DNA of 64,000 nt from Bathymodiolus brooksi (lineage: Eukaryota > Mollusca > Bivalvia > Mytilida > Modiolidae): the NCBI GenBank assembly GCA_963680875.1, contig OY804590.1:24490640-24554639 (forward strand), written 5' to 3'. The notes under the pieces were generated by a model that was not told where the DNA came from, searched no databases, and was given only the letters and a program-made list of their open reading frames with translations. Position 1 is the first letter of the stretch. Every line of letters begins with the position of its first letter. A program made the translations under genes and the position numbers. This document shows, in pieces, positions 36,735 through 47,310 of the stretch.

Positions 36735-37265
36735 ACTGGTATTACCAGTATTGTAATATTTACAATACTGGTATTACTAGTATTATAATATTTACAATAC
36801 TGGAAATACCAGCATTGTAAATATTACAATACTGGTAATACCAGTTTTGTAACACTGTACAATAATAGAAATACCAGTATTGTAATGTTACAATACCGGA
36901 AATCCAGTATCGTATATATACAATGCTGGATGTACCAGTATCGTGCATTTACAATACTGGAATACCAGAATCGTTGATCTATGCAAAATACCGGAAGCTC
37001 CAGTATTCTTCAACCAACAATACTGGTAATACTAGTATTGTAAACCACACGATACTGGAAGCTCCAGTATTCTTCATCCAACAATACTGGTAATACTAGT
37101 ATTGTAAAGCACACAATACTGGAAACTCCAGTATTCTCCATCCAACAATACTGGTAATACTAGTATTGTAAAACACACAATACTGGAAGCTCCAGAATTC
37201 TTCATCCAGCAATACTGGTAATACTAGTATTGTAAAACACACAATACTGGAAGCTCTAGTATCCT
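36735..37265. repeat. Left subterminal palindrome array
   Basis: More than fifteen variants of 'caatactggtaataccagta' and 'atactggaagctccagtat'. From about 37012 they form tandem units of roughly 63 bases containing 'aatactggtaatactagtat', 'tgtaaaacacacaatactgg' and 'agctccagtattcttcatcc'. Confidence 0.85.
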
Positions 37266-37391
37266 GAATTCACCAGTAAACACTAAGGAACCATGCAAAC
37301 GTTTTGGACATTACAGGACTTTTGTCTCTTATGTTATGTACAGCAGCAATGACGTATAAGCATGCCGGTGATTGAAAATGTAGACTGGTTG

Positions 37392-37605
37392 CTACACTGG
37401 ATAGAATTCGGCTATGTGTCTTTGGATGTTGTCGAAGCAGTCTTGATGTGTCTCGCCACATGAACTCGTCCAAATAACTGGGCAGGTTGCCGATTGTCGT
37501 TCCGTGCATGGCTTTAAATCGTCTTTTGCATTTGTTCCAGTAATTACTGACAATCTTAAATCTTTTATGACAGGAAACTGACACTTCACTACCGGAAATA
37601 TTCAA
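37392..37605 (-). pseudogene. ISXO2/IS1595-type transposase, C-terminal fragment, frameshifted
   Basis: The minus-strand frame reads 'VSNYWNKCKRRFKAMHGT', 'IGNLPSYLDEFMWR', and after a one-base shift near 37450 'ETHQDCFDNIQRHIAEFYPV' followed by a stop (37392-37394). 'N/S-x-W-x-x-x-K' followed by 'LPSYLDEFMWR' and a final 'F..I...I...YP' is the characteristic ending of eukaryotic ISXO2-like (Merlin) transposases. Only about 65 residues survive. The catalytic DDE/N core is not present upstream, so the copy cannot move itself. Orientation is opposite to the neighbouring LINEs. Confidence 0.7.
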
Positions 37606-37857
37606 ATAATAAATTATGTTAACATGACGTAAAGATTTTTTACTTCAAATTAAATTTGTACAATATTCTTTTATAAAAAATTCCATGATTTAAAAAAAAA
37701 AAATTCTATATAATGCAAAGATTAAAATCCCGAACATTTCAACTATTTTCAATTGCGCTATTTTCATATAGCCCATCAAAACAGGTCCAAAGGAGTTTTT
37801 ATGAATTCAACTTTCAGAAATATTAAGCTACATGTCTTGTTTTATCATTTGTGAATT

Positions 37858-37975
37858 TATTCTCCCACCCCTTTTCTCATTTCTCCCACCTCGTTTCACC
37901 TTTCTCCCTTCCCTCTTTTTTCTCCCCTCTTCTCCTTTCTCCCGCCCCTAGTCTCATTTCTGCCGGTCTCCCTAT
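37858..37975. other. Pyrimidine-rich tract
   Basis: About 118 bases dominated by 'ttctccc', 'cacctttctccc' and 'ctcttctcctttctcccgcc', within the Merlin-like element. No role is evident; such tracts can form triplex DNA. Confidence 0.7.
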
Positions 37976-38058
37976 ACACTGTCCGTCATACCATGACATA
38001 CGCACAGACAGGACAAAAAAAACAATATACAAGTACATTCCGCAACTTCGTACCTAAT

Positions 38059-38325
38059 CTTCCAGTATCTGCAATACTGGTATAACCAGTATATTCCAGA
38101 ATCTTCCAGTATCTGCAATACTGGTATAACCAGTATTTCCCAGAATGTTCCGGTATCTGCAATACTCATATTTTGGCAATGACCAGTATCTTCTAGTATT
38201 GCAGATACTGAAAAATTCTGGAAGATACTGGGATACTAGTATTTACCAGTATTTGTACCAGTATTGCAGATACTGGAAGATTCTGGTAAAATACTGGTAA
38301 TACCAGTATCGCAGCCGGCTGCTTC
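38059..38325. repeat. Right subterminal palindrome array and inverted end
   Basis: Units 'cttccagtatctgcaatact', 'ggtataaccagtat' and their reverse complements, ending 'ataccagtatcgcagccggc' then 'tgcttc'. The array turns over at about 38190, so its two halves can pair with each other as well as with the left array. Confidence 0.85.
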
Positions 38326-38490
38326 ATTTTCTAGCGCAGCTTATGCAAGGAAGCTTTGCACATAAGATATAATACAAGAACAACAACTAAAAATATCATA
38401 TTGACATACTATTAGGCAAGGAAGCCTTGTTGGGTTTGAACTAAGGCATTATATTACAGATTGTGCAATAGGGAAGCCCTGTTGGAATTT
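38326..38490. other. Hairpin-bearing repeat, third part, leading into ORF1
   Basis: It resumes 'tttctagcgcagcttatgc' and carries 'gcaaggaagctttgc', 'ggcaaggaagccttgtt' and finally 'agggaagccct' only about 15 bases before the ORF1 ATG at 38496. The stem change in the last hairpin is compensatory (agggaagccct still pairs). Confidence 0.7.
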
Positions 38491-38495
38491 GAACC

Positions 38496-39340
38496 ATGTC
38501 ACGTAAGGGTTCAGTAACCTCAACCAAGGGGAATGCATCAAGCACAGAGGGGTGGACATGTAAGGTTTGTTCGGTAAAATTCACAGAGGATAAAGCAGAG
38601 ATGCTAGAGTGTGAATATTGTGAAAAACATGTTTGCCGTTCCTGTGTCAAATTAAGCAGCACAGAGTATAAACTACTAACTAAACGCTCTGACCTATATT
38701 GGTATTGCCCCCCTTGTGAGGAAAAAACAATGAAGAATCTCAAAATTGAGAAGGAAGTAGAGGAGAGGTGCAACAAATACTTCAGTAAGTACGAAAAACG
38801 GCTAGATGAGATGGAGAGTAAACTAGACAAAAAGGTTGACCTAGATGAAGTTAAAGCCTTGATCGAGGAAAATAAAGAGAGTGTCGCCACAGGTGGAAAC
38901 GATCAGGACGTGACACTGACAAGCCAGTTGGAAGAATTCAAAGAAAGTATGGCTCGAAAATGTAATATTATAATATTTAGAGCCGAAGAGTCGAAGAAAA
39001 CTGACCCAAAAGAGAGAAAAGTAGAAGATATAGCAATAGTAAATGAACTACGTAAAATAACTGGTACAAATAAACAGACGATAAAGAATGTAACCAGACT
39101 CAGCAAAAAGAATGTAGATTCCGAAATTCCAAGACCAATGAGGGTAATTTTAAGGATGAAAAGGCAAAGGGTTCACTCATGATTAATATGAAGAATTTAG
39201 CAACCGCAGAAGATAAGTTTAAGCAGTTAAGTATAACTCATGACATTACAAAGAAGGAAAGGTTACAAAATAGAGAAAAACTTGCAGAAGATAAGAATAA
39301 AAATGATGTATTGGAGGAAAATAACCAGTCGGTAAAATAG
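38496..39340 (+). pseudogene. CR1-like LINE ORF1 with PHD-type zinc finger, coiled coil and C-terminal domain
   Basis: ATG at 38496 ('MSRKGSVTSTKGN'). Residues 20-75 form a PHD-like finger: 'CKVC', then 'CEYC', 'CRSC' and 'WYCPPC', with Cys at the position where PHD fingers normally have His. Residues 80-140 are a charged helix likely to be a coiled coil. From about residue 150 comes 'NIIIFRAEESKK', an RRM-like nucleic-acid-binding region typical of LINE ORF1. The frame ends with a premature stop at 39180, but the C-terminal domain continues one frame over ('NLATAEDKFKQLSITHD') to about 39340, so one frameshift lies near 39165-39185. PHD domains are known in CR1-like ORF1 proteins. Confidence 0.75.
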
Positions 39341-39486
39341 AAATACCTAGTAAAAGGATGCCCCGGAGACAGGAGGGTGGTAAAGGTCAAGAAGAAGGAG
39401 TAAGACGCTCCAAAAACACTGTAAATAGTCAAGTTTTAACAGAAACCAATGTAATTAAGGTGATGGATTTTAATGGCATATAGTGA

Positions 39487-42319
39487 TTTTATGCAAATGC
39501 AGACAGTTTGCCAAGCAAACTGGGTGAATTGATGACAAGAATACAGGATTGAAAAAATAGTTATGAAGTGATTGGGATAACAGACATTTATCCCAAAAAT
39601 TGCAGATATTTGCCTGGGAAAACAGAACTACAAATGGAAGGTTATGGACTATTCCTACGTGAATCAACAAGCATTAGCAAACGAGGTGTAGCATTATATA
39701 TTAATAAGAAGCTGAAATCCGAAGAAATAAAATTCAATGTGAAATTTGAAGAAAGTGTATGGGCACAAATTAGGCTAAACAACAATGATATGTTGTTATT
39801 GGATTGCATATATAAAAGTCGAAGTCGTAGTCCAGAGAACCTAGATGAACTTAACAATCTATTAACTAAGGTATCAAAGGAAAAGAAGTTCTCACATATC
39901 ATGGTAATGGGGGATCTTAACTTCCCTAAAATTGATTGGAAAAACTGGTCAACCAAGGGTGACAAAAAGAGTGAAAACTTCGCAGAAAGAATCAGAGCTA
40001 GCTATAGGTTCCAACATGTCATGGAAAACACTAGAATGAGAGAAAATTGTGAACCAAGCACACTGGACCTAATACTGACAAATGATGAGAATATGATAGA
40101 AGAGCTAAATTACACTAGCCCACTTGGAAACAGCGATCATTGTAGCCTTGAATTTGTACTCAAATGCTATTGTGAAGAAAAATCATGTAAAACGGAGAAA
40201 TGGAATTACTTCAAAGGGGATTACACTAAAATGAATACCTTTCTTCAGTGTGACTGGAATGATATATTAAAAGAAAAAATGCTGGGCAGCAGTTTGACAT
40301 TTTTATGACCAAGTTCAATGAGACTGAAAACAAATATATACCACATATGAATACAAAAGCCACAACAAAGCTAAGAAACACAACTATATTCCTCTGGATG
40401 CTTAAACCATACAGAAGATTAAAAAGAAACATAGATGTTGGACTAGATACAGAGAAACTGGGGGTAAAACAAAGTATCAGGAATACGCCAAAACAAGAAA
40501 TCAAGTTAAAAGCGCAATCAGGAAAGCAAAAGCTAATATGGAGAGAGAAATTGCAAAACATGTTAAGAGCAATCCCAAAATTTTTTGGAAATATGCTAAC
40601 TCCAAGAGAAAAACTAAGACTGGCATATCAGAGCTAAAATTTAAGTCAGAAGAAGGGGAAGAAAGGAAAACGACAACAGATAAGGAAAAAGCGGAAGTCC
40701 TGGCTAGCTTCTTCAGTAGCGTATTCACAATTGAACCAGTGGGCGATCTACCTTTGATGTCTCCTATAGAAGTCAAGCAGGAATGCATAGAAAAAACTTT
40801 CAAAGAAAGTGAAATATTAAAATTATTACAAAATCTGGATGTAAACAAATCATGTGGCCCAGATGGTCTTCACCCTAACATGCTCAAGGAGCTTAGTGCA
40901 ACAATATCAAAGCCTATAACAATTATATTTAATTCGTCTATGTGCCAATGTTTGGTTCCTCAATTGTGGAAAGAAGGGAACATCACTGCACTATTCAAAA
41001 AAGAAGACAAGGCAGAACCAGGAAATTATAGACCAGTCAGTCTGACCAGCGTAGTCTGCAAAACCATGGAAAAACTAGTAAGGGAAATTATAGTAAAGCA
41101 CATGTCAGCTAATAAGCTTTTCAGCAATAAGCAGTTTGGCTTCATCTCTGGGAAATCAACAACCCTACAACTCCTAAAAGTTATGGATGGGTGGACCAAA
41201 ATTCTTGACAAGGGTAGGAAAATTGACTCAATATATATGGATTTTATGAAAGCTTTTGACAAAGTACCACATAGAAGACTTCTGCATAAGATGCATAGCT
41301 ATAAAATAAGTGAGAAAGTAATTAAGTGGGTCGAAAGTTTTCTTAGCAACACAATACAAAAAGTAATTGTAAATGGCACTGAGTCCAAATGCATGTCACA
41401 AGCGGGATACCACAAGGTAGTGTTCTTGGCCCTATGCTCTTCGTTATCTACATTAACGACATGCCAGAGATGGTAGAGTCATCTGCCTACCTGTTTCCTG
41501 ATGATACGACAATTTTCAGAGAAATCGGAGAGGAAAATGATGAGAAAATGCTTCAAGCAGATTTAGATAGTTTACAAAGTTGGTCAGATACATGGCTATT
41601 AAAATTCCTTCCTAACAAATGCAAAGTGATGTGAGTTGCCAATAAATGCGTGGACAAAGGAACAAAACACTATTATCTATATGACAACGACGGCAACAGA
41701 ATTGATTTAGAGCAATCTGACGGAGAAAAAGACATAGGAGTACTTGTAGATAAAAATTTGTCCTTTAACAAACATATACAAAATCAGGTGAACAAAGCAA
41801 ACATCATCATGGGGCTAATCAGAAAAATATATACACATTTAGATGAACAAAGCTTCAAATATTTATTCCAAGCTTTGGGTAGACCTCATATTGAATACGC
41901 GGAAGCAGTCTGGTCTCCATTTAAAGTGGGGGATATTGAAAAAATAGAAAACGTACAAAGAAGAGCCACCAAACAAGTACCTACTTTAAAAAACATGGAA
42001 TATAACGAAAGACGGAAGAAACTCAAGATGCCCACTCTGAAGTATAGAAGAATGCCAGGAGATATGATTGAAGTATTTAAAATGATAAATGGTATTTATG
42101 ATCCTCTAACAACAGTGGATATGTTTGAGCTAAACACAACTTCAAATACAAGGGGACATAGCAAGAAGATGAAGATAAAACAAGTAGACTGAATGTGAGA
42201 AATATACCTTCGTCGTTAGAATTGTTGAAATATGGAATAGCCTCCCAGAATCAGTTATCCAGGCAAAAACAATTAAACAGTTTGAAATTGGCCTAGATGA
42301 GCACTGGAAGCAAACATAA
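39487..42319 (+). pseudogene. CR1-like LINE ORF2: endonuclease and reverse transcriptase, frameshifted
   Basis: AP endonuclease: 'FYANADSLPSKLGEL' (39487), in-frame TGA at 39550, 'IGITDIYPKN', 'VMGDLNFPKIDW' (about 39904) and the C-terminal 'NSDHCSLEF' (about 40130). After a frameshift near 40300 the linker and RT follow: 'PGNYRPVSLTSVVCK', 'NKQFGFISGKSTTLQLL', motif A 'SIYMDFMKAFDKVPH' (about 41231), 'SGIPQGSVLGPMLF' after a shift near 41400, and motif C 'LFPDDTTIF' (41491-41517) with both catalytic Asp kept but Ala changed to Pro. An in-frame TGA follows at about 41632, then 'KDIGVLVDKNLSFNKHI' and 'YAEAVWSPF'. A last shift near 42180 restores the end 'VEIWNSLPESVIQAKTIKQF' to a TAA at 42317. 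About six lesions: inactive but young enough to read throughout. Motifs place it with CR1-type elements. Confidence 0.85.
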
Positions 42320-42332
42320 ACATAAACATAAG
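42311..42332 (+). repeat. 3' tail of the CR1-like element
   Basis: Three copies of 'aaacat' follow directly on the ORF2 stop. Short tandem repeats instead of poly-A are usual at CR1/L2 3' ends. Confidence 0.7.
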
Positions 42333-42434
42333 ATATAATTCAGGAAGTGACGTAAAGTCGCGCATCAATGATGTGGATTTAGAGTCGGACATAGTGGCAA
42401 CAAGCCAGCGTCCACTGTAGTTCCTATGGTATCC

Positions 42435-42483
42435 TATGGTAGATCGGTGGTTTTTTCCGGGTCCTCCGGTTTCCTCCACCAAT
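42435..42483 (+). mobile_element. SINE fragment truncated by a MITE
   Basis: 'cggtggttttttccgggtcc' and 'ggtttcctccacca' match the SINE block at 21990 and 24105. The next expected block is replaced by the MITE that starts at 42492. Confidence 0.6.
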
Positions 42484-42491
42484 ACTATCTA

Positions 42492-42820
42492 CGTAACTAC
42501 TCGGTCATTCTCGCTACCCTACAAATAACCTCGTACGTAGATAGTAGAAATTCTTCTTAAATCGTTTGCCGGAAGTTAAGTTAAGCTAAGCCGCACACAA
42601 ATATAGTCCATGAAAATCCAATATGGAAGACATACTAAGTACATGCAAAACTAATTAAAACTTTAACTTTTATCCATGAAAATAATTGAAATATAGAAAA
42701 TGGTTTAAAATATAACTTTATCAAACTTTCATGTAACTGACATGTGAAAAGTAGTGCGATTTATACGTCTATTGCATACAAGGTTATTTGTAGGGTAGCC
42801 AGAATGGCCGAATAGTTACG
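42492..42820. mobile_element. 329-base MITE with 40-base terminal inverted repeats
   Basis: The left end 'cgtaactactcggtcattct' and the reverse complement of the right end 'cgtaactattcggccattct' agree at 37 of 40 positions over 42492-42531 and 42781-42820. The interior is AT-rich and non-coding. A further hairpin overlaps the left end (actatctacgt 42484-42494 with acgtagatagt 42535-42545). No unambiguous target duplication, so no superfamily call. Confidence 0.9.
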
Positions 42821-43524
42821 ATTGCCAAAACTGGTGTAATATTACCTTAAATGAATAAAAATTGTGGAAAAAAAACAACAGCACATAGTCAACATATTTT
42901 ACATGTGGATGCTTTGTATAACATTAAAAGAAAGAAATACAAAACGGTTTATGCAGAATTGGCATTCACCAAAGTCACCTTCGGAAGAATGGTCATGATT
43001 TGTTTTATAGAACTTGTAATGATTTCTTTATTTGCTATATGCAGTTGGATTATTTCAATATTCAAAGAGTGTTTGATCAAAAGTAGGAACTCACTGTTTA
43101 TATGCTCATAAGTTGTTTTTTAATGCCTGAAAAGTTTCCAGAAGTGGAAAAAGTTGCACAATGTACGCCATATTCGCAATGTTTTCAAGTTCTGAGGTAT
43201 ATTTTCAACATTTTTAAGTTAAATAACGATATATATATGCCACGAGTACCTAGTCTATTCCATTAACATCATGTTGTACTATTTATTTTTAAAATTTTGT
43301 TATTTAAAACAAAAGATCTGAATTCTATAAAAAATAATGTGGAATCATACAAAACCGGAAACTTTCTCTCCCATTATTAGAAGTGTATGATGTCTATGTG
43401 AAAACATCATCTTATATAGATATCAAGTAACTCTTGTTGTTTTGGATTAATTTTTGTTTTCAAATAATATATTAAAGGACACTAAGAAATTTTGATTAAA
43501 AAAAAAATAATAAAATAAAAATTG
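42821..43524. other. Non-coding stretch with one doubtful small ORF
   Basis: An ATG-started frame of 86 codons at 42851-43111 (plus) has a hydrophobic stretch 'MICFIELVMISLFAICSWII'. It resembles no family I know and may be chance. Otherwise nothing is recognised. Confidence 0.35.
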
Positions 43525-43859
43525 GAAACCGCATCGGTAGCGCTATGATTAGCGTGCTCGTCTCGAGTGCGATATATTGTGGGTTCGAGCCCCGGTTGGA
43601 TCAAACCAAGGAATATACAATTTGAATTTGTTGCTTCTCTGCTAAGCTCAGAATCGGAATAATGTGTCCGAGTGGAGCGAAATATTTACCCGCGGACTGT
43701 TGTTTCAGTGAGCTAGCACTATACAAATCCAACTCAGCTTGTTGGTCTAGAACAAAGCGGACGTCATCATCATCTCATTGAATATTAACTTGATCTCACC
43801 ATGATATAGCTGAAAATTTCCTGAATTGGCGTTTAACAACTATCACTCACTCACTCACT
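43525..43859 (+). mobile_element. tRNA-headed SINE, intact
   Basis: Head with 'tagcgctatgattagcgtgc' and B-box 'gggttcgagcccc'; body with 'ggaataatgtgtccgagtgg', 'ggactgttgtttcagtgagc' and 'tccaactcagcttgttggtc'; end 'tttaacaactatcactcact'. It is the reference copy for the interrupted SINE at 25868-26919. Confidence 0.85.
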
Positions 43860-46105
43860 TAGAGAATTGGCATATTGAGTGTACCCTTTCAGTTTGATTA
43901 GCGTTATAATGAACCTTTAGTATGCAACTGTTTGTTTGTTCAGTATATATTACAAAAACCGGTCCAATACATGGCAAACGCACGCTGTTTAATATTTTGA
44001 TTGTACATTTTGCTATGATATTCTAGTTTTGTTTTACTTGCATTTCAGGTAGAGTTGAATACTGGAAGCTTTTCGCCATTTGGTTGTTTCTACTGTCAAA
44101 CGACATTCTTGAATTTTACAATATAATATAAATGTACCAATCAAATTGTCTGAAGCTAATATTTACAAATAAAATTAGGGTAATCGCAAGATTGAAACAT
44201 AAGATGTTTTAATAGAATTTCTTCGCCGTCCCGTTACTGTTTTTTTTTATCCTGCACCCTTCTATTTGAGCAGTTGCATTGACCGGATATTTTGTGTTAA
44301 ATTTGGTTACTGACCAAGATACCTGATTCATGTTGAGCGACGATACCAAACAGTAACAGCATTTATGTTTATAAGATTATAAGCGCGGACACAATCAAAA
44401 ACGAAAAGAACGACGCTTGTTTCTGCTCTTTTTAGACAATTTGACAGTTGCTTTGGGGCTTTTGACATACCACGATAGATACAATATACGTATATTGACG
44501 GAAAATATATAATTTATTTCCACTCGCTGCGAAACAGGTACGAAAAACTCGTCAAAACTCGTATATATAAATTTTATATTTTCGACAATGTATGTATATT
44601 GTCTATTTATTTTCTCCCTCGTTTCACTCCTCAGAATGTTTATTTTTTTTTCATTAATTAAAATAATGTAATACAAATAAGACTCGACACAGTGTAGGAT
44701 TGTGCGTTCATTACAAGATCGCATAGCATTTATTATAAACGTATATCAACATAGCAAATTCATTTAGTCTGTCATTTCTACCCCTAAAAAATGCAAAATA
44801 TATACGAGTAGTTAAAATTCTTTTGGCATTAATCTGAGTGGATGGGCGGGGGACTATGACATCCAAATCACGAACTTTTGTCGTATTGCAACTTGTAACG
44901 AACGTCACATTAATCGAGTACACCATAACATTTTCTTTATATACATGTGCTAACTGCCAAAGTCGTTCGTGCGGAAAGGAATTCAATAATACAGCCTTTA
45001 TTAATTTGCATATCTATAACGTTTATGTAAACATTATACTGTGGTGAAATTTAAATATCAACGAGTATAAAATTCAAATATTGTATTATAAAAAGAATCT
45101 CCCACTACTCAATTGATGTGCCTGGACAGCGACCGCAAATGAATGTAGCGTATTGAGTGCCATATGTGATGTCAGTTCCACAAAAAACATAAAAAAAATC
45201 AAGTGTTCGCGACAGTAGCAATTTAACATAGAAATAACGATTTTTTTTTTATTGTACAAAGTAGCTGAAATTAGAAGCAATGGCGATTATTCATACTATG
45301 GATCAGGATTTATCACTTTTGAGGTATTTCCTAATCATAACTATTGTTAAATTGCAATATAATGATCAATAATAATACCATCAGTCGTATTTACATACTG
45401 ACAAATCCGGTCCTTATAAATGACACAACCGGTTTCACTACATGTTTACAATTTGACAAAGCCGGGTTTCAAAAACATCTGTTGACATCAAGTTTTAGGC
45501 TATGTCTAGTTACTAATTGACTTTTTCCCAACAAAATAATCTCTCTAAGTAAAATAAATCATTCATTAATAATTTTTCTTTTTTGGCAACATTTCATTCA
45601 TTTGTAAATGCGAGATATAGCGATATTTCAATTGATTATAATGATTTTGATGCCGGATTCCTTATAACTTTTAGAAAAAATATAATTTTACACTGCAAAA
45701 AGCAATGATATTTGGACAAACAATGACAATAATAATAATAACAATCATAAAGCATCATAATTCAAAACATTATATACCAGTATACAGTATATTCATAAAA
45801 ACTGACGATAATCGTCTGTGTCTTCTTTAAAAATACCGCTTTATAATATCCCGGATGTTGTCGAAACATTTTCAATCGAAGCTCTTTGACGACAGTGGTC
45901 ATGCATGCAAACAATTAAATGTTCAGTTTGTTTCTTTACAGAAACAGATAAATGAACTTTCCCGATCAAGCACTGAACTCCGAACTTCATTAATGCTATG
46001 TCCTGATTTATTATGTTAGACAGTTGTGGTAATCCTTAGTTTACTTTTAGAGTAGATGCTTTCTTTCCTCTATCACTGCCACGACTTTTACCGGACTTGA
46101 CTGTA
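43860..46105. other. Non-coding stretch, nothing recognised
   Basis: AT-rich DNA. Open frames at 44395-44724, 44711-44986 and 45086-45280 (minus) show no family resemblance and no splice context that I can support. Confidence 0.45.
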
Positions 46106-46109
46106 CATA

Positions 46110-46445
46110 TGAGTAACACGGCGGATATCTTATAAGAAGCAGGAACTGCCTACACTTCGCAAGCATCTGAGTTCCTGCCCGGTTTTTTTTGTGGGGTCCG
46201 TGTTGCTCATCTTTTTAGTTTTTTGTGTTGTCCTATTATGTGTCTTTACGTTCTTTTTTTTAGGAGGGCTCATGTTTTATTTACGTTATTTTTGTTTGTT
46301 TGTGCATTGTGGTGTCCAACACATATTGTGCTTTGTTTTTGTTTTGTTTTTCTTCGTGTTGCCAGTTTCTCTGGATTGTCCATTTTTGATTGCCCCTTCG
46401 GTATTCTCTAACGTTTATTTCACATATTGCAGTGAGCCAAATACA
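46110..46445 (+). mobile_element. Dispersed retroelement-derived block, copy A
   Basis: It reads 'aagcaggaactgcctacact', 'catctgagttcctgcc', 'ggggtccgtgttgctcatct', then 'gttgccagtttctctggatt', 'gattgccccttcggtattct' and 'ctaacgttta'. These blocks recur at 46855-47310 (plus), 47925-48195 (minus) and, decayed, in each macro-repeat unit (about 620-760 and 3480-3560 in unit 1). I recall this family as abundant in mytilid sequences. It is linked to the RT family at 48196. Confidence 0.65.
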
Positions 46446-46854
46446 CCCTTGAATTGATTTCCCAGTAATCATTTGGGGTACTTATTTCTGATTTCACCAA
46501 AAACGGACAATATGTTTTGAAAACAGTGAAAGCTTAAAGATCATAAAATATTAGACCCTTGCAAGTTGTAGACGTATTTAAAATTTCCAACCCTTGAATA
46601 ATAAGTGCGAAAATACACATTTAACGTTGACGAAAGACATCTATCTACCTGTGAGATTTGTCTGCCGAGTGATGGCTTTGTCGAACGTTTGCTACATGTA
46701 AATCGTTATGAATTCTTTTATGAATACGTCATCTACATAGTCATTGAATATCATATAAATAATATATGATTTCATTGACGAAAATAAATAAAAAACGAAA
46801 AAATATAATGACTTGACTCTTTCGAAACGTGTTTTACGTCAGTTATCTTTGACA

Positions 46855-47310
46855 GTAGCTCATCTTTTTAAATTTGTTTGTGTTGTTTATGTGTCTTTAC
46901 GTTCTGAGTTCCGTGTTAGGATGCCCGTTACGATTTCCGTATAATAACGATGTTCGGTTCGGCTTTACCTCCAGTTGTCTTATTTATATTATTTGTGTTT
47001 GATTGCATATAGTGGTGTCCAACACATGTTGTGTTGTGTTATGTTTTGTTTTTCTTCATCTTGTGTACTCTATGTTGCCAGTTTCTCTGTGTTTTTCTTC
47101 ATCTTGTGTACTCTATGTTGCCAGTTTCTCTGTGTTTTTCGTCATCTTGTGTACTCTATGTTGCCAGTTTCTCTGTGTTTTTCCTCATCTTGTGTACTCA
47201 ATGTTGCCAGTTTCTCTGTGTTTTTCGTCATCTTGTGTACCCTATGTTGCCAGTGTCTCTGGATTTTCCTTTTTTGATTGCCCCTTCGGTGTTCTCTAAC
47301 GTTTATGTAC
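46855..47310 (+). mobile_element. Dispersed retroelement-derived block, copy B, with internal 43-base tandem repeat
   Basis: Same family as 46110-46445 ('tagctcatctttttaaattt' ... 'gattgccccttcggtgttct'). Inside, 47048-47260 is five near-perfect copies of a 43-base unit starting 'gtttttcttcatcttgtgta' and ending 'ttgccagtttctctgt', a tandem amplification absent from the other copies. Confidence 0.75.

Larger units (their letters stand above)
36718..38325 (-). mobile_element. Merlin/IS1595-like DNA transposon with palindromic ends
   Basis: The two ends are inverted: 'gaagcagccggtcgcgatac' on the left, and the reverse complement of the right end 'gaagcagccggctgcgatac'. Both continue into 'tggtattaccagtatt'. 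Inside each end are many palindromes of the type 'atactggtattaccagtat' (left 36735-37265, right 38059-38310). The centre holds the C-terminal part of a minus-strand ISXO2/IS1595-type transposase (37392-37605) and a pyrimidine-rich tract (37858-37975). The element interrupts the hairpin repeat: 'aaaaatttc' on the left and 'tttctagcgcag' on the right rebuild the repeat's 'aaaatttctagcgcag'. An exact 8-9 base target duplication, expected for Merlin, is not clear. Confidence 0.8.

Noticed and set aside
38361..42339. 'cataagatataat' at 38361-38373 and 42327-42339 as target duplication of the CR1-like element
   Set aside because: Sequence after the left copy still matches the hairpin repeat ('acaagaacaa'), so the element would not begin there. 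The match overlaps the 'aaacat' tail and may be fortuitous.
42851..43111. 86-codon plus-strand ORF with hydrophobic stretch
   Set aside because: No homology that I recognise, no regulatory or splice context. Noted only as a doubtful frame within the gene-less stretch.
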